The notes: a model not told the origin generated them from the sequence alone. A DNA stretch of 62,762 nt from Bacteroidota bacterium (GCA_030706685.1 JAUZOA010000022.1:1-62762), one strand, 5' to 3'; counted from the first letter of the stretch, positions 25,022-34,834 are shown. Program-made: numbers and translations.

Positions 25022-26848
25022 ATGTACAGAACGAATACCTGTGGCGAACTCAGGATGACAGATGTTTCCAAAGAAGTGACCTTAGCCGGCTGGGTACAAA
25101 CTATCCGGAAATTCGGAGCTATCACTTTTGTGGATCTGCGGGATCGCTATGGTATTACTCAGCTATTATTTGGCGAACAACTGAATAAGGAGCTGGAAGA
25201 AAATCCTCCTGGTCGTGAGTTTGTATTGCAGGTAACCGGCGTGGTCAGTGAAAGAAGTAATAAAAACCCCAACCTGTCTACCGGTGATATAGAAATAAAT
25301 GTGCATTCATTCAAAATATTGAACAAGTCAGCCGTGCCTCCTTTTACCATACAGGATGATACTGATGGGGGGGATGACCTGAGAATGAAATACCGCTTCC
25401 TTGATCTCAGGAGGAATGCCGTTAAAAAAAATATGGAGTTACGCTATGCAGTGAACCGTGCAGCCAGGAATTATTTGCATCAGCACGGTTTTATGGATAT
25501 TGAAACTCCTTTCCTGATCAAATCTACCCCCGAAGGCGCAAGAGATTTTGTGGTGCCATCAAGAATGAACCCCGGACAATTCTATGCACTCCCGCAATCG
25601 CCGCAAACTTTCAAGCAGCTATTGATGGTAAGCGGGTATGACCGTTACTACCAGGTAGTAAAATGTTTTCGTGATGAGGATCTTCGTGCCGATCGCCAGC
25701 CCGAGTTTACACAGATAGACTGTGAAATGTCATTCGTGGAGCAGGAAGATATTATTGATATGTTTGAAGGGATGGTGAAACATATTTTCAAAGAAGTAAA
25801 GGGCATTGACTATACGGCCAAAGTGGAACGCATGACCTGGGAAGAGGCTATGTGGAATTATGGCAATGACAAACCGGATATTCGTTTCGGAATGCAATTA
25901 TTGAATTTAAAAAAACCTTCTTCGGTTTATACCAGTAAAAAGGATCAACCGGGGTTGATCAATGGCGCCGGTTTTAAAGTTTTTGATGATGCGGAAACTG
26001 TATTAGCCATTGCAGTTCCCGGTTGCAGTGAATACAGCCGTAAGCAAACCGATGAATTAACGGAGTGGGTCAAACGTCCGCAAATTGGTATGAAAGGCCT
26101 GGTATTTATTAAATGTAATGCAGACGGCAGTTATAAAAGCAGTGCAGATAAATTTTATAATGAGGAAAAATTAAAAGCCATTGCCATTGCCGCGAATGCA
26201 AAAGCAGGTGACCTCCTGCTGGTACTGGCAGGCGTTGAAGAAAGGACAAGAAAAGCGATAAGTGAATTACGGTTGGAAATGGCGGAACGCCTGGGCTTAA
26301 GGAAAGCCAATGAATTCAAATTACTCTGGGTGCTGGATTTTCCCTTGTTTGAATATGATGAAGAAGGAAACAGGTGGGTGGCCCGTCATCATCCTTTTAC
26401 CTCTCCGAAGCCTGAACAGATCGCAACGATGATCAATAACAATCCTGTTATTGACAATGCGGCTGACTATTTGAAACATCCTTATGCCAATATCAAGGCT
26501 AATGCCTACGATATCGTGCTGAATGGAAACGAGATTGGCGGCGGCTCGATACGAATTTACCAGAGAGAATTGCAGGAAAGGATGTTTGCCGCCCTGGGAA
26601 TGGATAAAGAAGAACAGCAGCACAAGTTCGGTTTTCTATTAGGGGCCTTTGAATATGGAGCTCCCCCGCATGGCGGTATTGCTTTCGGCTTTGACCGCTT
26701 ATGCGCTATACTCGGCGGCAGTGAAAGTATCCGTGATTTTATTGCTTTCCCTAAAAACAATGCAGGCCGGGATGTAATGCTGGATGCTCCTTCTTCCATT
26801 GACAAAAAGCAATGGGAGGAATTGCAGATAAAACCCAACCTGAAATAA
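25022..26848 (+). CDS. aspS: Aspartyl-tRNA synthetase
   Basis: This is the class II synthetase charging tRNA-Asp with aspartate. ATG 25022 gives 608 residues beginning [11 protein letters not shown], as in other bacterial AspRS; an upstream TTG in frame lies in the promoter. It has the N-terminal OB fold ([21 protein letters not shown]), motif 1 region, motif 2 ([23 protein letters not shown]), the bacterial GAD insertion (about residues 270-410), and motif 3 ([14 protein letters not shown]). Length and layout are normal for the bacterial type. A small membrane-protein gene overlaps its stop codon (TAATG), suggesting translational coupling. Confidence 0.96.
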   Translation: MYRTNTCGELRMTDVSKEVTLAGWVQTIRKFGAITFVDLRDRYGITQLLFGEQLNKELEENPPGREFVLQVTGVVSERSNKNPNLSTGDIEINVHSFKILNKSAVPPFTIQDDTDGGDDLRMKYRFLDLRRNAVKKNMELRYAVNRAARNYLHQHGFMDIETPFLIKSTPEGARDFVVPSRMNPGQFYALPQSPQTFKQLLMVSGYDRYYQVVKCFRDEDLRADRQPEFTQIDCEMSFVEQEDIIDMFEGMVKHIFKEVKGIDYTAKVERMTWEEAMWNYGNDKPDIRFGMQLLNLKKPSSVYTSKKDQPGLINGAGFKVFDDAETVLAIAVPGCSEYSRKQTDELTEWVKRPQIGMKGLVFIKCNADGSYKSSADKFYNEEKLKAIAIAANAKAGDLLLVLAGVEERTRKAISELRLEMAERLGLRKANEFKLLWVLDFPLFEYDEEGNRWVARHHPFTSPKPEQIATMINNNPVIDNAADYLKHPYANIKANAYDIVLNGNEIGGGSIRIYQRELQERMFAALGMDKEEQQHKFGFLLGAFEYGAPPHGGIAFGFDRLCAILGGSESIRDFIAFPKNNAGRDVMLDAPSSIDKKQWEELQIKPNLK

Positions 26849-27342
26849 TGCCGGTAAGATGGAAGATTTTCAGGGTTGTTTGTTTGCTCCAGATGCTGTT
26901 GGCGGCCTTTTTTACTTTCAGTAACCTGGTATTTTTTTTCCAAACAGGAAGCTTTTCCCCGTTTATCAGGGTATTACTTTTCCTGCTGATCTTCCTGCTA
27001 TCTGTTCTTGCAGTAAATATCCTGAACAACAACTACCCGGATACCCCGGTGACAGGTAAACAAAAATTGAATTTCAACAGGTTGTTTTTGCTGAATTTTC
27101 TTTTTCTCACCTTCTTGTTTGGAATCATTTTTTCCGAATACAGGTTATTAAAAACTTTCTCCCGTCTTACGCTGACGCCCGTATTCCGGCTGTCTTTTGA
27201 CCTGCTCATTTCTTTACTCTGTTATCTTATTGTATTGTTGTTCCAGTTCATCATCCTGTATGGATTATACGTTCTGCGACTGGAACTATATTCCAATTTT
27301 ATGAGTAAGCCATTCGAGTTTGAAAAAGATCAGTTATTATGA
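26848..27342 (+). CDS. Four-segment membrane protein downstream of aspS
   Basis: The ATG overlaps the last base of the aspS stop codon (TAATG), so translation is probably coupled. The 164-residue product has about four hydrophobic segments: VVCLLQMLLAAFFTFSNLVF, VLLFLLIFLLSVLAVNIL, LLNFLFLTFLFGIIF and a long C-terminal one (LLISLLCYLIVLLFQFIIL). No family is recognised. An upstream in-frame start inside aspS is possible but less likely. Its 3' end overlaps the convergent protease gene by 13 nt. Confidence 0.7.
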   Translation: MPVRWKIFRVVCLLQMLLAAFFTFSNLVFFFQTGSFSPFIRVLLFLLIFLLSVLAVNILNNNYPDTPVTGKQKLNFNRLFLLNFLFLTFLFGIIFSEYRLLKTFSRLTLTPVFRLSFDLLISLLCYLIVLLFQFIILYGLYVLRLELYSNFMSKPFEFEKDQLL

Positions 27343-28733
27343 AATGTCTCTCTTTTGACTTTCTGCCACTTGTAAAAAATATAGATTCCCCCGATTACCA
27401 GGATAAAGGCCATGATCCGGAAAAAATTCTTTTGCATGAAGGATTCCCTGTCCTCTCCCGCGTCTATTTTATTTGTACAAAGGGTTTCATAATAATTCAA
27501 GCGGGGATAATTGCTGTTGAGCTTCTGCACCTCTTCAAACTTCTTCAGGGCTTTATTGAAAAATTCACGGTAAAAATAATCAAGCCCCTGGTTATATAAT
27601 AGTGTGGCAAGGCTTACCTGTGGTTTCACTTTCGCCGAATCAAGAAATTCTTTGATAACAGAAACAGGGATAGCGAAGTTATATCCCGATGCAAGGCTGC
27701 CTGTCGCTTGTTCAAGACTCCCAAATGTAGCCAGTCCTATCACTTCTCCTTTTCCATTGCACACCGGGCTGCCGCTGCTGCCATGTGTGATAGCTGCGTC
27801 CATCTGGATGACAGGAAAACCGCCAATAGATTGCTTGATGGCGCTGATAATACCGGAGGTGAGGGTTGGATCGCTATTGGCTTCCCCGGCGAGGAATATA
27901 TTGGTAGTGGCCGGCTCGGGATAACCATATACCAATACCTTCTCCCCAATGGGAGTAATACTATCATTACTTACTTTTAATGAGGGAAGGTTTTTGACAT
28001 CATCCAGTTTTAAAATGGCAACATCCTTGCCGGGCATAGCTTTACCTTTCACAATCAACTTTGCCGGTTTTTTTATCTGGAAAGGCTTATCCCCCCCGTT
28101 GTCTGCCCTGTAAATAATATATATATCTTTTTGCAGATCGTAGAGGATCATAGATGACAACTGTGAATAGATAAGGCTATAGGAATTGTATAACAGGTCA
28201 CGTTGTTCATCTGTAAGCGTCATTGCCCAGGAAGCCTGCAACGCTGCGATATTGGCGTCTGTCACTTCCTGGAAAGTAGAAAGAATGAACTGCTGGCGGA
28301 TAAAAGAACTGTCCCTGTCAATCACATGGCAATTGGTAATGAAATACCCGTCACCGGTAACGAAAAAGCCGGTGCCGTTTGACAATATCCTGTGCTGTTG
28401 CCGGAGGTATTCAGTAGTAGGTGAAAAAAAACGAAGAGGGTTCTTGTATAATGCTTTTACAATCAAATCCAATTTTTGCCCGGCCGACAACATTTTACCG
28501 CTCGTATCCAGTTTCTTTACCGAATCAACAAGCAAGTTGAATCGCCTTTCATTAATGGCCACTCTGTTTACATATACCGTAGCGGAAAAAACAGTTTGTA
28601 CCATGGCTACTGCGGGAGAATTGCCCGCATAATTTTGTTCATCAGACAGGGGTTGCGCGATGAGTGATATGCTTTGCGTTAAAAAAAACAGGAGGAGAAC
28701 GACTGCAAGTATGTTCGAATGGCTGCTCTTCAT
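27330..28733 (-). CDS. Membrane-anchored trypsin-like serine protease
   Basis: The 467-residue protein has a signal peptide (cut near residue 27). A trypsin-like fold follows with the triad His136 (TNCHVID), Asp237 (GKDVAILKLD) and Ser320 (THGSSGSPV). About 55 residues separate the first strands from the Asp loop (QEVTDANIAALQASWAM...), a larger insertion than in DegP. No PDZ domain is seen; instead there is a TPR-like helix pair (ALKKFEEVQKLNSNYPRLN) and a C-terminal membrane helix (FFRIMAFILVIGGIYIFYKW). A periplasmic quality-control or signalling protease is a reasonable guess. It overlaps the preceding plus-strand gene by 13 nt, tail to tail. Confidence 0.88.
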   Translation of the reverse strand: MKSSHSNILAVVLLLFFLTQSISLIAQPLSDEQNYAGNSPAVAMVQTVFSATVYVNRVAINERRFNLLVDSVKKLDTSGKMLSAGQKLDLIVKALYKNPLRFFSPTTEYLRQQHRILSNGTGFFVTGDGYFITNCHVIDRDSSFIRQQFILSTFQEVTDANIAALQASWAMTLTDEQRDLLYNSYSLIYSQLSSMILYDLQKDIYIIYRADNGGDKPFQIKKPAKLIVKGKAMPGKDVAILKLDDVKNLPSLKVSNDSITPIGEKVLVYGYPEPATTNIFLAGEANSDPTLTSGIISAIKQSIGGFPVIQMDAAITHGSSGSPVCNGKGEVIGLATFGSLEQATGSLASGYNFAIPVSVIKEFLDSAKVKPQVSLATLLYNQGLDYFYREFFNKALKKFEEVQKLNSNYPRLNYYETLCTNKIDAGEDRESFMQKNFFRIMAFILVIGGIYIFYKWQKVKRETFHNN

Positions 28734-28777
28734 ATAACTATCTTCAAAATACTCAAAAAAAGTTTAAAGCCGGTAAT

Positions 28778-28808
28778 ATCTTTCTCCCGCTCCTGCGGGA
28801 TCAAAGAT
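28778..28808. repeat. Palindrome between the protease and esterase genes
   Basis: ATCTTTCTCCCGC and TGCGGGATCAAAGAT form a hairpin with a 3-nt loop, interrupted by small mismatches. It sits between divergent genes and could be an operator or a repeat. Confidence 0.45.
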
Positions 28809-28881
28809 GATTAACAAAACAAATGCTTTTGACAATAATCAAAGAAATTTAATTTCAGTAATTTGCTTTTAAATACCAAAA

Positions 28882-29739
28882 ATGAGGCGCAGTTTCCCCT
28901 TACTGTTTTTACTGTTGATTATTACTGCTTGCCAGAAAAACACCAGCCCTGGTAATATAGCTGCTCCTGAACCGGAACAAACTTACTTTGATAAAGCATA
29001 TGGCACTGATATAAACCAGAAAATGGATATCTACCTGCCGGCCGGAAGAACTGCAACCACCACAAAAGCGATCATACTTATTCATGGAGGCGCCTGGGCC
29101 ACGGGAGACAAGACAGACTTCGCTCCTTTCGTTGATACCCTGAAAAAAAGATTACCGGACTATGCTATCTTCAATATTAATTACAGGCTGGCAGCCGTTG
29201 GCGTCAATCTATTCCCGACACAGGAAAACGATGTAAAAGCGGCGTTTGATTTTATTGTGAGCAAATCAGGTGAATATAAAATAACGCAAAAAATCGTATT
29301 GCTGGGAGCCAGTGCAGGCGGCCATCTCGCCCTGCTGCAGGGATATAAATATACAAGCCCTGTAGAAGCGAAAGCCATTGTCGATTTCTTTGGCCCCACG
29401 AATATGACGGCATTGCACGATCAGCCTGCTGATCCCACACTCGTACCGGTATTAGAAATTCTGATGAGTGGCACACCTTCTTCCAACCCCTCCATGTATC
29501 AGCAATCAAGCCCGATCAATTTTGTGAATGCTCAAAGCCCGCCCACTATCGTTTTGCAGGGCGGAGCTGACCCGCTTGTTCCTGTTGCCCAGTCCACTTC
29601 ACTGGATTCAAAACTACAGGCAATGGGTGTTGCTCATCAATATGTGTTTTATCCTACGCAAGGCCACGGCTGGTTTGGAGATACCCTTACTCATTCCTTT
29701 AATGCCATACAGGCTTTTCTTACTGCCCATGTAAATTAG
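28882..29739 (+). CDS. Lipoprotein alpha/beta-hydrolase (esterase)
   Basis: The 285-residue product has a lipoprotein signal peptide (LLIITAC, Cys17). The hydrolase fold is clear: oxyanion-hole segment IHGGAWATGDK, nucleophile elbow GASAG, acid loop LQGGADPLVP and catalytic His in QGHGWFG. HGGAW plus GASAGGHLAL is typical of the BD-FAE/hormone-sensitive-lipase-like group (alpha/beta hydrolase_3). Substrate is unknown; an ester-linked acyl or acetyl group on a carbohydrate is possible. A hairpin terminator follows about 60 nt after the stop. Confidence 0.9.
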   Translation: MRRSFPLLFLLLIITACQKNTSPGNIAAPEPEQTYFDKAYGTDINQKMDIYLPAGRTATTTKAIILIHGGAWATGDKTDFAPFVDTLKKRLPDYAIFNINYRLAAVGVNLFPTQENDVKAAFDFIVSKSGEYKITQKIVLLGASAGGHLALLQGYKYTSPVEAKAIVDFFGPTNMTALHDQPADPTLVPVLEILMSGTPSSNPSMYQQSSPINFVNAQSPPTIVLQGGADPLVPVAQSTSLDSKLQAMGVAHQYVFYPTQGHGWFGDTLTHSFNAIQAFLTAHVN

Positions 29740-29799
29740 AATCTTTATTTTTTTGCGGATCGCCGGAAATGCGGCAGATTGATTATATTCGGTCATGCG

Positions 29800-29842
29800 G
29801 TTGCTTACATAGGATCCTATGTGAAGCAACCCTTTTTATTTA
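29800..29842 (+). terminator. Terminator after the esterase gene
   Basis: GGTTGCTTACATAGGATCC (29800-29818) pairs with GGATCCTATGTGAAGCAACC (one bulged base), followed by CTTTTTATTT. It lies only about 10 nt before the ATP-grasp start, so it may also control that gene. Confidence 0.7.
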
Positions 29843-29849
29843 ATGGCCA

Positions 29850-31304
29850 ATGGTTATGGACGGACATCAATTATTTGAACAATACAAAACTTACCCCGGT
29901 ACCTGGGACGAAATGTGTACCGGTAATCATATACGTCCCCAGTACCGGCAGGTATTCAGCGACATCAGCCAGCTCCCGGGCGAAATATTGCAGCAAAAGG
30001 ATAAGCTGGCCGGCGAGTTATTTATGAACCAGGGTATCACCTTTACCGTGTATAGTGATGATGCCGGCATCGAAAGAATTTTTCCATTTGATATTATACC
30101 CCGCATCCTGACAGCTAACGAATGGGATCATATCCAGCAGGGGATCACACAACGGCTCAGGGCATTGAATCTTTTTTTGAAAGACATTTACTCACAACAA
30201 CAGATCATAAAGGACAAGATCATCCCGGCAGAACTGATCGCTACCTGCCCTCATTATACCCGGGAAGTATTTGGCGTCAATGTACCGCATGATCTCTACG
30301 TTCATATTTCAGGCATTGATCTTATCCGCGGCCAGGATGGAACTTTTTATATACTGGAAGACAACCTCAGAACTCCTTCGGGAGTATCGTATATGCTTGA
30401 AAACAGGGAAGTGATCAAAAGAATCTTCCCCGGCATGCTGGCCGACAGCCGGGTAAGAATGATCAATAATTATCCCTTATTGCTTTCAGAAATATTGTCC
30501 GGCCTCGCACCCCAGCAAATGGTTACCCCAACAGTGGTATTGCTGACTCCCGGTATTTTTAACTCTGCCTATTTTGAACACACATTTCTTGCCAGGCAAA
30601 TGGGAGTGCCATTAGTAGAGGGGCGTGACCTGCTCGTCGATAATCATAAAGTATATATGAAGACTACGGCTGGCCTTCAACAAGTGCACGTGATCTATCG
30701 CCGGATTGATGATGACTTCCTGGATCCACTTGTATTCAGACCCGACAGCGCATTGGGCATTCCGGGGCTGATGAGCGCCTACCGGAAAGGGAATGTCGCT
30801 ATTGCCAATGCCGTAGGCAATGGAGTTGCCGACGATAAAGCAGTATATGCTTATGTACCCGCCATGATCAGGTATTACCTGAATGAAGAACCTGTTTTAC
30901 CCAATGTTCCTACCTACAGCCTGGAAGATGATGAGGCAAGAGAATATGTTTTTAAAAATATGGAGAACATGGTGATCAAAAGAACTAACCAGTCCGGCGG
31001 GTATGGCATGGTAATGGGCAATAAGGCCAGTGAAAAAGAATTAGCAGAAGTAAAAAAAGCAATCAGGGAAACACCAAGAGAATTTATTGCGCAACCTATC
31101 ATAAAGCTATCGACGGTCCCTTGTCTTATTGACGGAAAATTACAACCCCGCCATGTTGACCTCCGCCCCTATGCTTTATGCGGACCCAATGGAATTCGTA
31201 TTGTACCCGGCGGGCTGACAAGAGTGGCATTGCGCGAAGGATCATTGGTGGTTAATTCTTCGCAGGGTGGGGGAAGTAAAGATACATGGGTGGTGGATTT
31301 ATGA
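29850..31304 (+). CDS. Circularly permuted ATP-grasp protein
   Basis: The 484-residue protein belongs to the circularly permuted type 2 ATP-grasp family (formerly DUF404/DUF407). Typical motifs are DGTFYILEDNLRTPSGVSYMLENR, VDNHKVYMKTTAGLQQVHVIYRRIDDDFLDP, NAVGNGVADDKAVYAYVPAMIRYYL and TNQSGGYGMVMG. Such enzymes are proposed to join an amine to a carboxylate at the cost of ATP. With the alpha-E protein and transglutaminase encoded next, it forms a conserved trio proposed by comparative genomics to make or modify a small peptide. The start is ATG 29850 or 29856. No signal peptide is present. Confidence 0.9.
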   Translation: MVMDGHQLFEQYKTYPGTWDEMCTGNHIRPQYRQVFSDISQLPGEILQQKDKLAGELFMNQGITFTVYSDDAGIERIFPFDIIPRILTANEWDHIQQGITQRLRALNLFLKDIYSQQQIIKDKIIPAELIATCPHYTREVFGVNVPHDLYVHISGIDLIRGQDGTFYILEDNLRTPSGVSYMLENREVIKRIFPGMLADSRVRMINNYPLLLSEILSGLAPQQMVTPTVVLLTPGIFNSAYFEHTFLARQMGVPLVEGRDLLVDNHKVYMKTTAGLQQVHVIYRRIDDDFLDPLVFRPDSALGIPGLMSAYRKGNVAIANAVGNGVADDKAVYAYVPAMIRYYLNEEPVLPNVPTYSLEDDEAREYVFKNMENMVIKRTNQSGGYGMVMGNKASEKELAEVKKAIRETPREFIAQPIIKLSTVPCLIDGKLQPRHVDLRPYALCGPNGIRIVPGGLTRVALREGSLVVNSSQGGGSKDTWVVDL

Positions 31305-31315
31305 GAATAGTTTAA

Positions 31316-31430
31316 TATCGTTTCAGGGTTTAACGTCTAAGAGTTGTTTATAGCAGAGTTTTACTTTACGAAATGAGACAATCTCCTGGAAGAACCATTA
31401 AACCCTTAAAACCTTTAAACGATAAATAGC
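31316..31430. repeat. Periodic hairpin between the ATP-grasp and alpha-E genes
   Basis: Left words TCGTTTCAGGGTTTAACG (31318-31335) face AACCATTAAACCCTTAAAAC and CTTTAAACGAT (about 31396-31426). The right side AGAACCATTAAACCCTTAAA is nearly the same as at 7233-7252, so these are copies of one element type. Confidence 0.7.
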
Positions 31431-31456
31431 AGACAATATCAAAACACAGAAAATTC

Positions 31457-32398
31457 ATGCTTAGCAGAATCGCTGACTCATTATTTTGGCTCAACCGGTA
31501 CATGGAAAGAAGTGATTGCCTGATGCGTTCGATCCGCACCAATTATATTTTGTCCTTTGACCTGGGCAATACCAATGATTTTTCCTGGAAAGATATGGTT
31601 CATACCTTTTCTTATTCCCCGGACGGCCTCAGCGATGAAGCAGTTAAAGACACGACTTCCGCGCTAAAGTTCTTTATTACAGATGTAAAAAACCTGAACT
31701 CAATACGGGTACTGATCACCAAAGCAAGAGAAAATGCAAGAGGAGTACAGGATAATATCACTAAAGAAGTATGGGAACAGGTGAACCACCTGTACCATAT
31801 TGTAAATGCTCCTGACCTGGAAAATAAACTGTCGGGTTCCCGGTCGCTCGAGATCATTGACCTCATTGATGATAACAACACCCTGTATTATGGTGTCACC
31901 GACAGTACGATGCCAAGAGGACAGGGATGGAGTTTCATGAACCTGGGAAAGTTTATCGAACGCTGCCTGCTGAGTATCGAAACGGCTTACGCCCATTTTA
32001 CCAAAGTGGATCACCAGTTGGATAAGACCCAGGATATCCTGTTCTGGAAAAATTTGCTTCTTTCTCTTTCAGGTTATGAGTTATATTTGAAAACGTATAC
32101 CCGCGACCAGCATACGATGAATGTAGTGGATCATATCATCTTCAACAAACATTTCCCCCGTTCACTTATTTATTCCTTGAACCGTATCAAACGCTATCTT
32201 GGCGATGTAACGGAGGATACGAAAATAGAAGGAAGTGAAACACTGCAAAAAACCTTTGGTCGCATCTGCAGCAAGGTGGAGTTTTCCGATATCAATATGA
32301 TAAAAGAATCCGGCCTGCCGCAATTCCTGAATTCCCTGAGGTATGATCTCGTTAATTTTTCGGGTCAACTGACCAGGATTTATTTTTCTTATGCTTAA
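31457..32398 (+). CDS. Alpha-E domain protein
   Basis: The 313-residue, mostly helical protein matches the alpha-E (DUF403) family by its opening LSRIADSLFWLNRYMERSDCLMRSIR, central NLGKFIERCLLSIETAY, and C-terminal FNKHFPRSLIYSLNRIKRYL. Alpha-E proteins are almost always encoded beside circularly permuted ATP-grasp and transglutaminase genes and are thought to be part of the same peptide-modifying system. No catalytic residues are established. It follows the ATP-grasp gene after a 150-nt gap holding a periodic hairpin, and is 13 nt before the transglutaminase gene. Confidence 0.9.
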   Translation: MLSRIADSLFWLNRYMERSDCLMRSIRTNYILSFDLGNTNDFSWKDMVHTFSYSPDGLSDEAVKDTTSALKFFITDVKNLNSIRVLITKARENARGVQDNITKEVWEQVNHLYHIVNAPDLENKLSGSRSLEIIDLIDDNNTLYYGVTDSTMPRGQGWSFMNLGKFIERCLLSIETAYAHFTKVDHQLDKTQDILFWKNLLLSLSGYELYLKTYTRDQHTMNVVDHIIFNKHFPRSLIYSLNRIKRYLGDVTEDTKIEGSETLQKTFGRICSKVEFSDINMIKESGLPQFLNSLRYDLVNFSGQLTRIYFSYA

Positions 32399-32411
32399 CA
32401 AAAAATAATCA

Positions 32412-33359
32412 ATGCCCGTTTTCAATATACACCACATCACGAAATACGAATATGACCGGCCTATAAAAGAAAGTGTGAACGAGATCAGGATATATCCTTT
32501 TATATGCAATGAACAGGAAGTTTTATACCACGAACTGAATATTACAGGCCACCCCGATATTTTAGTGATCAGCGACTACTGGGGCAATCGTGCCGGCATG
32601 TTTAATGTAATGCCTTCGCATAAGCTGTTGGTGATTGAAAGCAAGCTCATTGTTCGCGCGCTTGGCAGGCCTGGAACGTTAATGGGTAACAATGCCGGTT
32701 TTGATCAATTAAAGAATGAAATCAGCAACACCCTTTCCCTCCTGGAGCTTTCTTTTACCCGGGAAACTGAGCTTCGGGGGCAAATAGCCGGCATTGCCAA
32801 AGAAGTTTACCAGGATGGCAGGCCTGTAATAGAAGTCATCGAAAAATGCAGCCAGTATATTTTTAAGAATTTTCAATACATTAAAGGTATTACCACCATT
32901 GAAACTACGGTAGCTGAAATTTTAGAGCATCGTTCCGGTGTATGCCAGGATTTTGCTCATGTCATGCTGGAGATCTTGCGCAGCCTGCAAATACCCAGTC
33001 GCTATGTCAGTGGCTATATATGTCCAAATAAAAATGGTATGCGTGGCGAGGGAGCTACCCATGCCTGGGTAGAAGCCTGGGTGCCCGGTACCGGTTGGGT
33101 AGGCGTTGACCCTACTAATAATGTATGGGTTACTAATCATCATATAAAATTAGCAGTAGGCCGCGATTTCAATGATTGCTCGCCCGTGAAAGGAACTTTT
33201 AAGGGACCTGCCCGGCAATCATTGTCCGTTTTTGTTTCAGTAGGCTATGAAGATGGAGGAACTTTTGAGGATATTACCAGTGTAAAATTAGAAACACAGG
33301 AAGGTATAACCGAGCTCCCGGAAATATTGGAAACCTTCGCCGGGCAGCAGCAACAATAG
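32412..33359 (+). CDS. Transglutaminase-like cysteine protease family protein
   Basis: The 315-residue protein has the N-terminal beta domain common to this family (FNIHHITKYEYDRPIKESVNE) and a papain-like transglutaminase core: Cys in RSGVCQDFAHVMLEILR, His in THAWVEAWVPGTGWVGVDPTNN and Asp in VDPTN. It is probably an amide-forming or amide-cleaving enzyme acting with the upstream ATP-grasp and alpha-E proteins. No signal peptide is present. ATG 32412 lies 13 nt after the alpha-E stop, an operon arrangement. Confidence 0.92.
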   Translation: MPVFNIHHITKYEYDRPIKESVNEIRIYPFICNEQEVLYHELNITGHPDILVISDYWGNRAGMFNVMPSHKLLVIESKLIVRALGRPGTLMGNNAGFDQLKNEISNTLSLLELSFTRETELRGQIAGIAKEVYQDGRPVIEVIEKCSQYIFKNFQYIKGITTIETTVAEILEHRSGVCQDFAHVMLEILRSLQIPSRYVSGYICPNKNGMRGEGATHAWVEAWVPGTGWVGVDPTNNVWVTNHHIKLAVGRDFNDCSPVKGTFKGPARQSLSVFVSVGYEDGGTFEDITSVKLETQEGITELPEILETFAGQQQQ

Positions 33360-33475
33360 ACAACAGGCAATGGGTAATAAGCAACCGGGTAATTATTAGA
33401 ATAAACTGCTCTTAATAAACCTGAAATTTCTAATTTGCAGTTTGGCAATTGCCTATTGCCCTTGCCAATTGATAA
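33351..33475. repeat. Periodic hairpin of GGCAAT words
   Basis: ACAACAGGCAATGGGTAATA (about 33361-33380) faces TTGGCAATTGCCTATTGCCC and TTGCCAATT (about 33443-33472). The word GGCAAT/ATTGCC recurs in both arms. It fills the gap before rarA. Confidence 0.6.
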
Positions 33476-34834
33476 ATGGCTCCTTTAGCAGAACGGATTC
33501 GCCCAACAACTTTAGATGAACTGGAAGGTCAGCAGCATCTGGCCGGCGCTGGAAGTATTTTAAGAACTTCCATTGAAAATGGAAAAGTTCATTCGATGAT
33601 CCTATGGGGACCTCCGGGCACAGGTAAAACAACAATCGCCAATATTATCGCTCATACGCTCCATGTTCCTTTCTTTACATTAAGCGCGATCAGCTCCGGG
33701 GTAAAGGAAGTAAGAGAAGTGATCGAAGAAGCAAAGACAAAACCGGGTTCTATTCTCTTCATTGATGAAATTCACCGTTTCAATAAAGGACAACAGGATG
33801 CTTTGCTTGGCGCCGTGGAAAAAGGAATTATCACGCTGATCGGGGCCACTACCGAAAATCCCTCATTTGAAGTGATCAGCGCCTTACTCAGCCGCTGCCT
33901 GGTCTATGTATTGAAACCGCTTGACGAAAAAGATCTCATTCACCTTCTTCATACCGCGATAGAAAAAGATGAAGTGCTGAAAAAGAAAAAAATCGAACTC
34001 AGGGAAACAGCCGCGCTGATCAATATTTCGGGAGGGGATGCGAGAAAATTATTGAACCTGCTGGAAATAGTTACAGATACGGCCCCGTCTAAATCTCCCC
34101 CTGCGGAGGAGACTTCCGAACACTCAGGTAAAAAGAAATCTCAAAATCATAATGAAGTTCCTAAAGTCTCTCCTACAGGCGGAGATTTACAGGGGCCAGT
34201 CATCATCACCGATGAATTAGTAATGGATGTCGCTCAAAAGAAAATCGCCTTATACGATAAAAGCGGCGAGCAGCACTATGATATCATTTCCGCTTTTATC
34301 AAATCCATGCGCGGCAGCGACCCCAATGCAGCCGTGTACTGGCTGGCGAGAATGATAGAAGGTGGTGAAGATGTAAAATTCATTGCCCGCCGGATGGTGA
34401 TACTGGCCAGTGAAGATATCGGCAATGCCAACCCGACCGCATTGATAATGGCCAATGCCACTTTTGAAGCGGTGAATAAAATCGGGCATCCCGAAGCCGG
34501 CATCATACTTTCCCAGTGTGTCACCTATCTCGCATCCTCACCAAAAAGTAATGCGGCGGTAATGGCTATCGGAGATGCTTTGGCGGCCGTCAGGCAATAC
34601 GGCGATCTGCCGGTCCCCCTCCATATCCGTAATGCGCCCACCCGCCTGATGAAGAATCTCGGTTATGGAAAGAATTATGAATACTCGCACAGCTATGAAA
34701 ATAATTTTTCACCGCAGGAATATTTGCCCAAAGAGATATCGGGAAAGAAATTCTATGAACCGGGAAAGAATGCAAGAGAAGAGGAGCTGAGAAAATTCCT
34801 CAGGAGTTTATGGAAGGATAAATACGGATACTAA
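33476..34834 (+). CDS. rarA: Replication-associated recombination protein A (AAA+ ATPase)
   Basis: RarA/MgsA acts at stalled replication forks as a tetrameric AAA+ ATPase. The 452-residue protein has Walker A GPPGTGKT (residues 45-52), Walker B ILFIDEIHRF, sensor motif IGATTENPSFEV, and the C-terminal tetramerisation region with HPEAGIILSQCVTYLA. Between NLLEIVTDTA and VIITDELVMDVAQKK there is an extra stretch of about 39 residues (about 202-240, Lys/Ser/Pro-rich, ending PTGGDLQGP) that matches a 117-nt inverted pair of REP-like elements. It sits at the edge of the ATPase lid, where a loop could tolerate it. Otherwise the protein is normal. Confidence 0.94.
   Translation: MAPLAERIRPTTLDELEGQQHLAGAGSILRTSIENGKVHSMILWGPPGTGKTTIANIIAHTLHVPFFTLSAISSGVKEVREVIEEAKTKPGSILFIDEIHRFNKGQQDALLGAVEKGIITLIGATTENPSFEVISALLSRCLVYVLKPLDEKDLIHLLHTAIEKDEVLKKKKIELRETAALINISGGDARKLLNLLEIVTDTAPSKSPPAEETSEHSGKKKSQNHNEVPKVSPTGGDLQGPVIITDELVMDVAQKKIALYDKSGEQHYDIISAFIKSMRGSDPNAAVYWLARMIEGGEDVKFIARRMVILASEDIGNANPTALIMANATFEAVNKIGHPEAGIILSQCVTYLASSPKSNAAVMAIGDALAAVRQYGDLPVPLHIRNAPTRLMKNLGYGKNYEYSHSYENNFSPQEYLPKEISGKKFYEPGKNAREEELRKFLRSLWKDKYGY
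34081..34197 (+). repeat. 117-nt double REP (BIME-like) inserted in frame in rarA
   Basis: The left half GGCCCCGTCTAAATCTCCCC (34081-34100), continuing CTGCGGAGGAGACTTC, is inverted relative to the right half AAAGTCTCTCCTACAGGCGG (34163-34182), continuing AGATTTACAGGGGCC. The arms pair over about 34 positions around a 46-nt AT-rich centre. Length is 39 codons. Confidence 0.85.
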
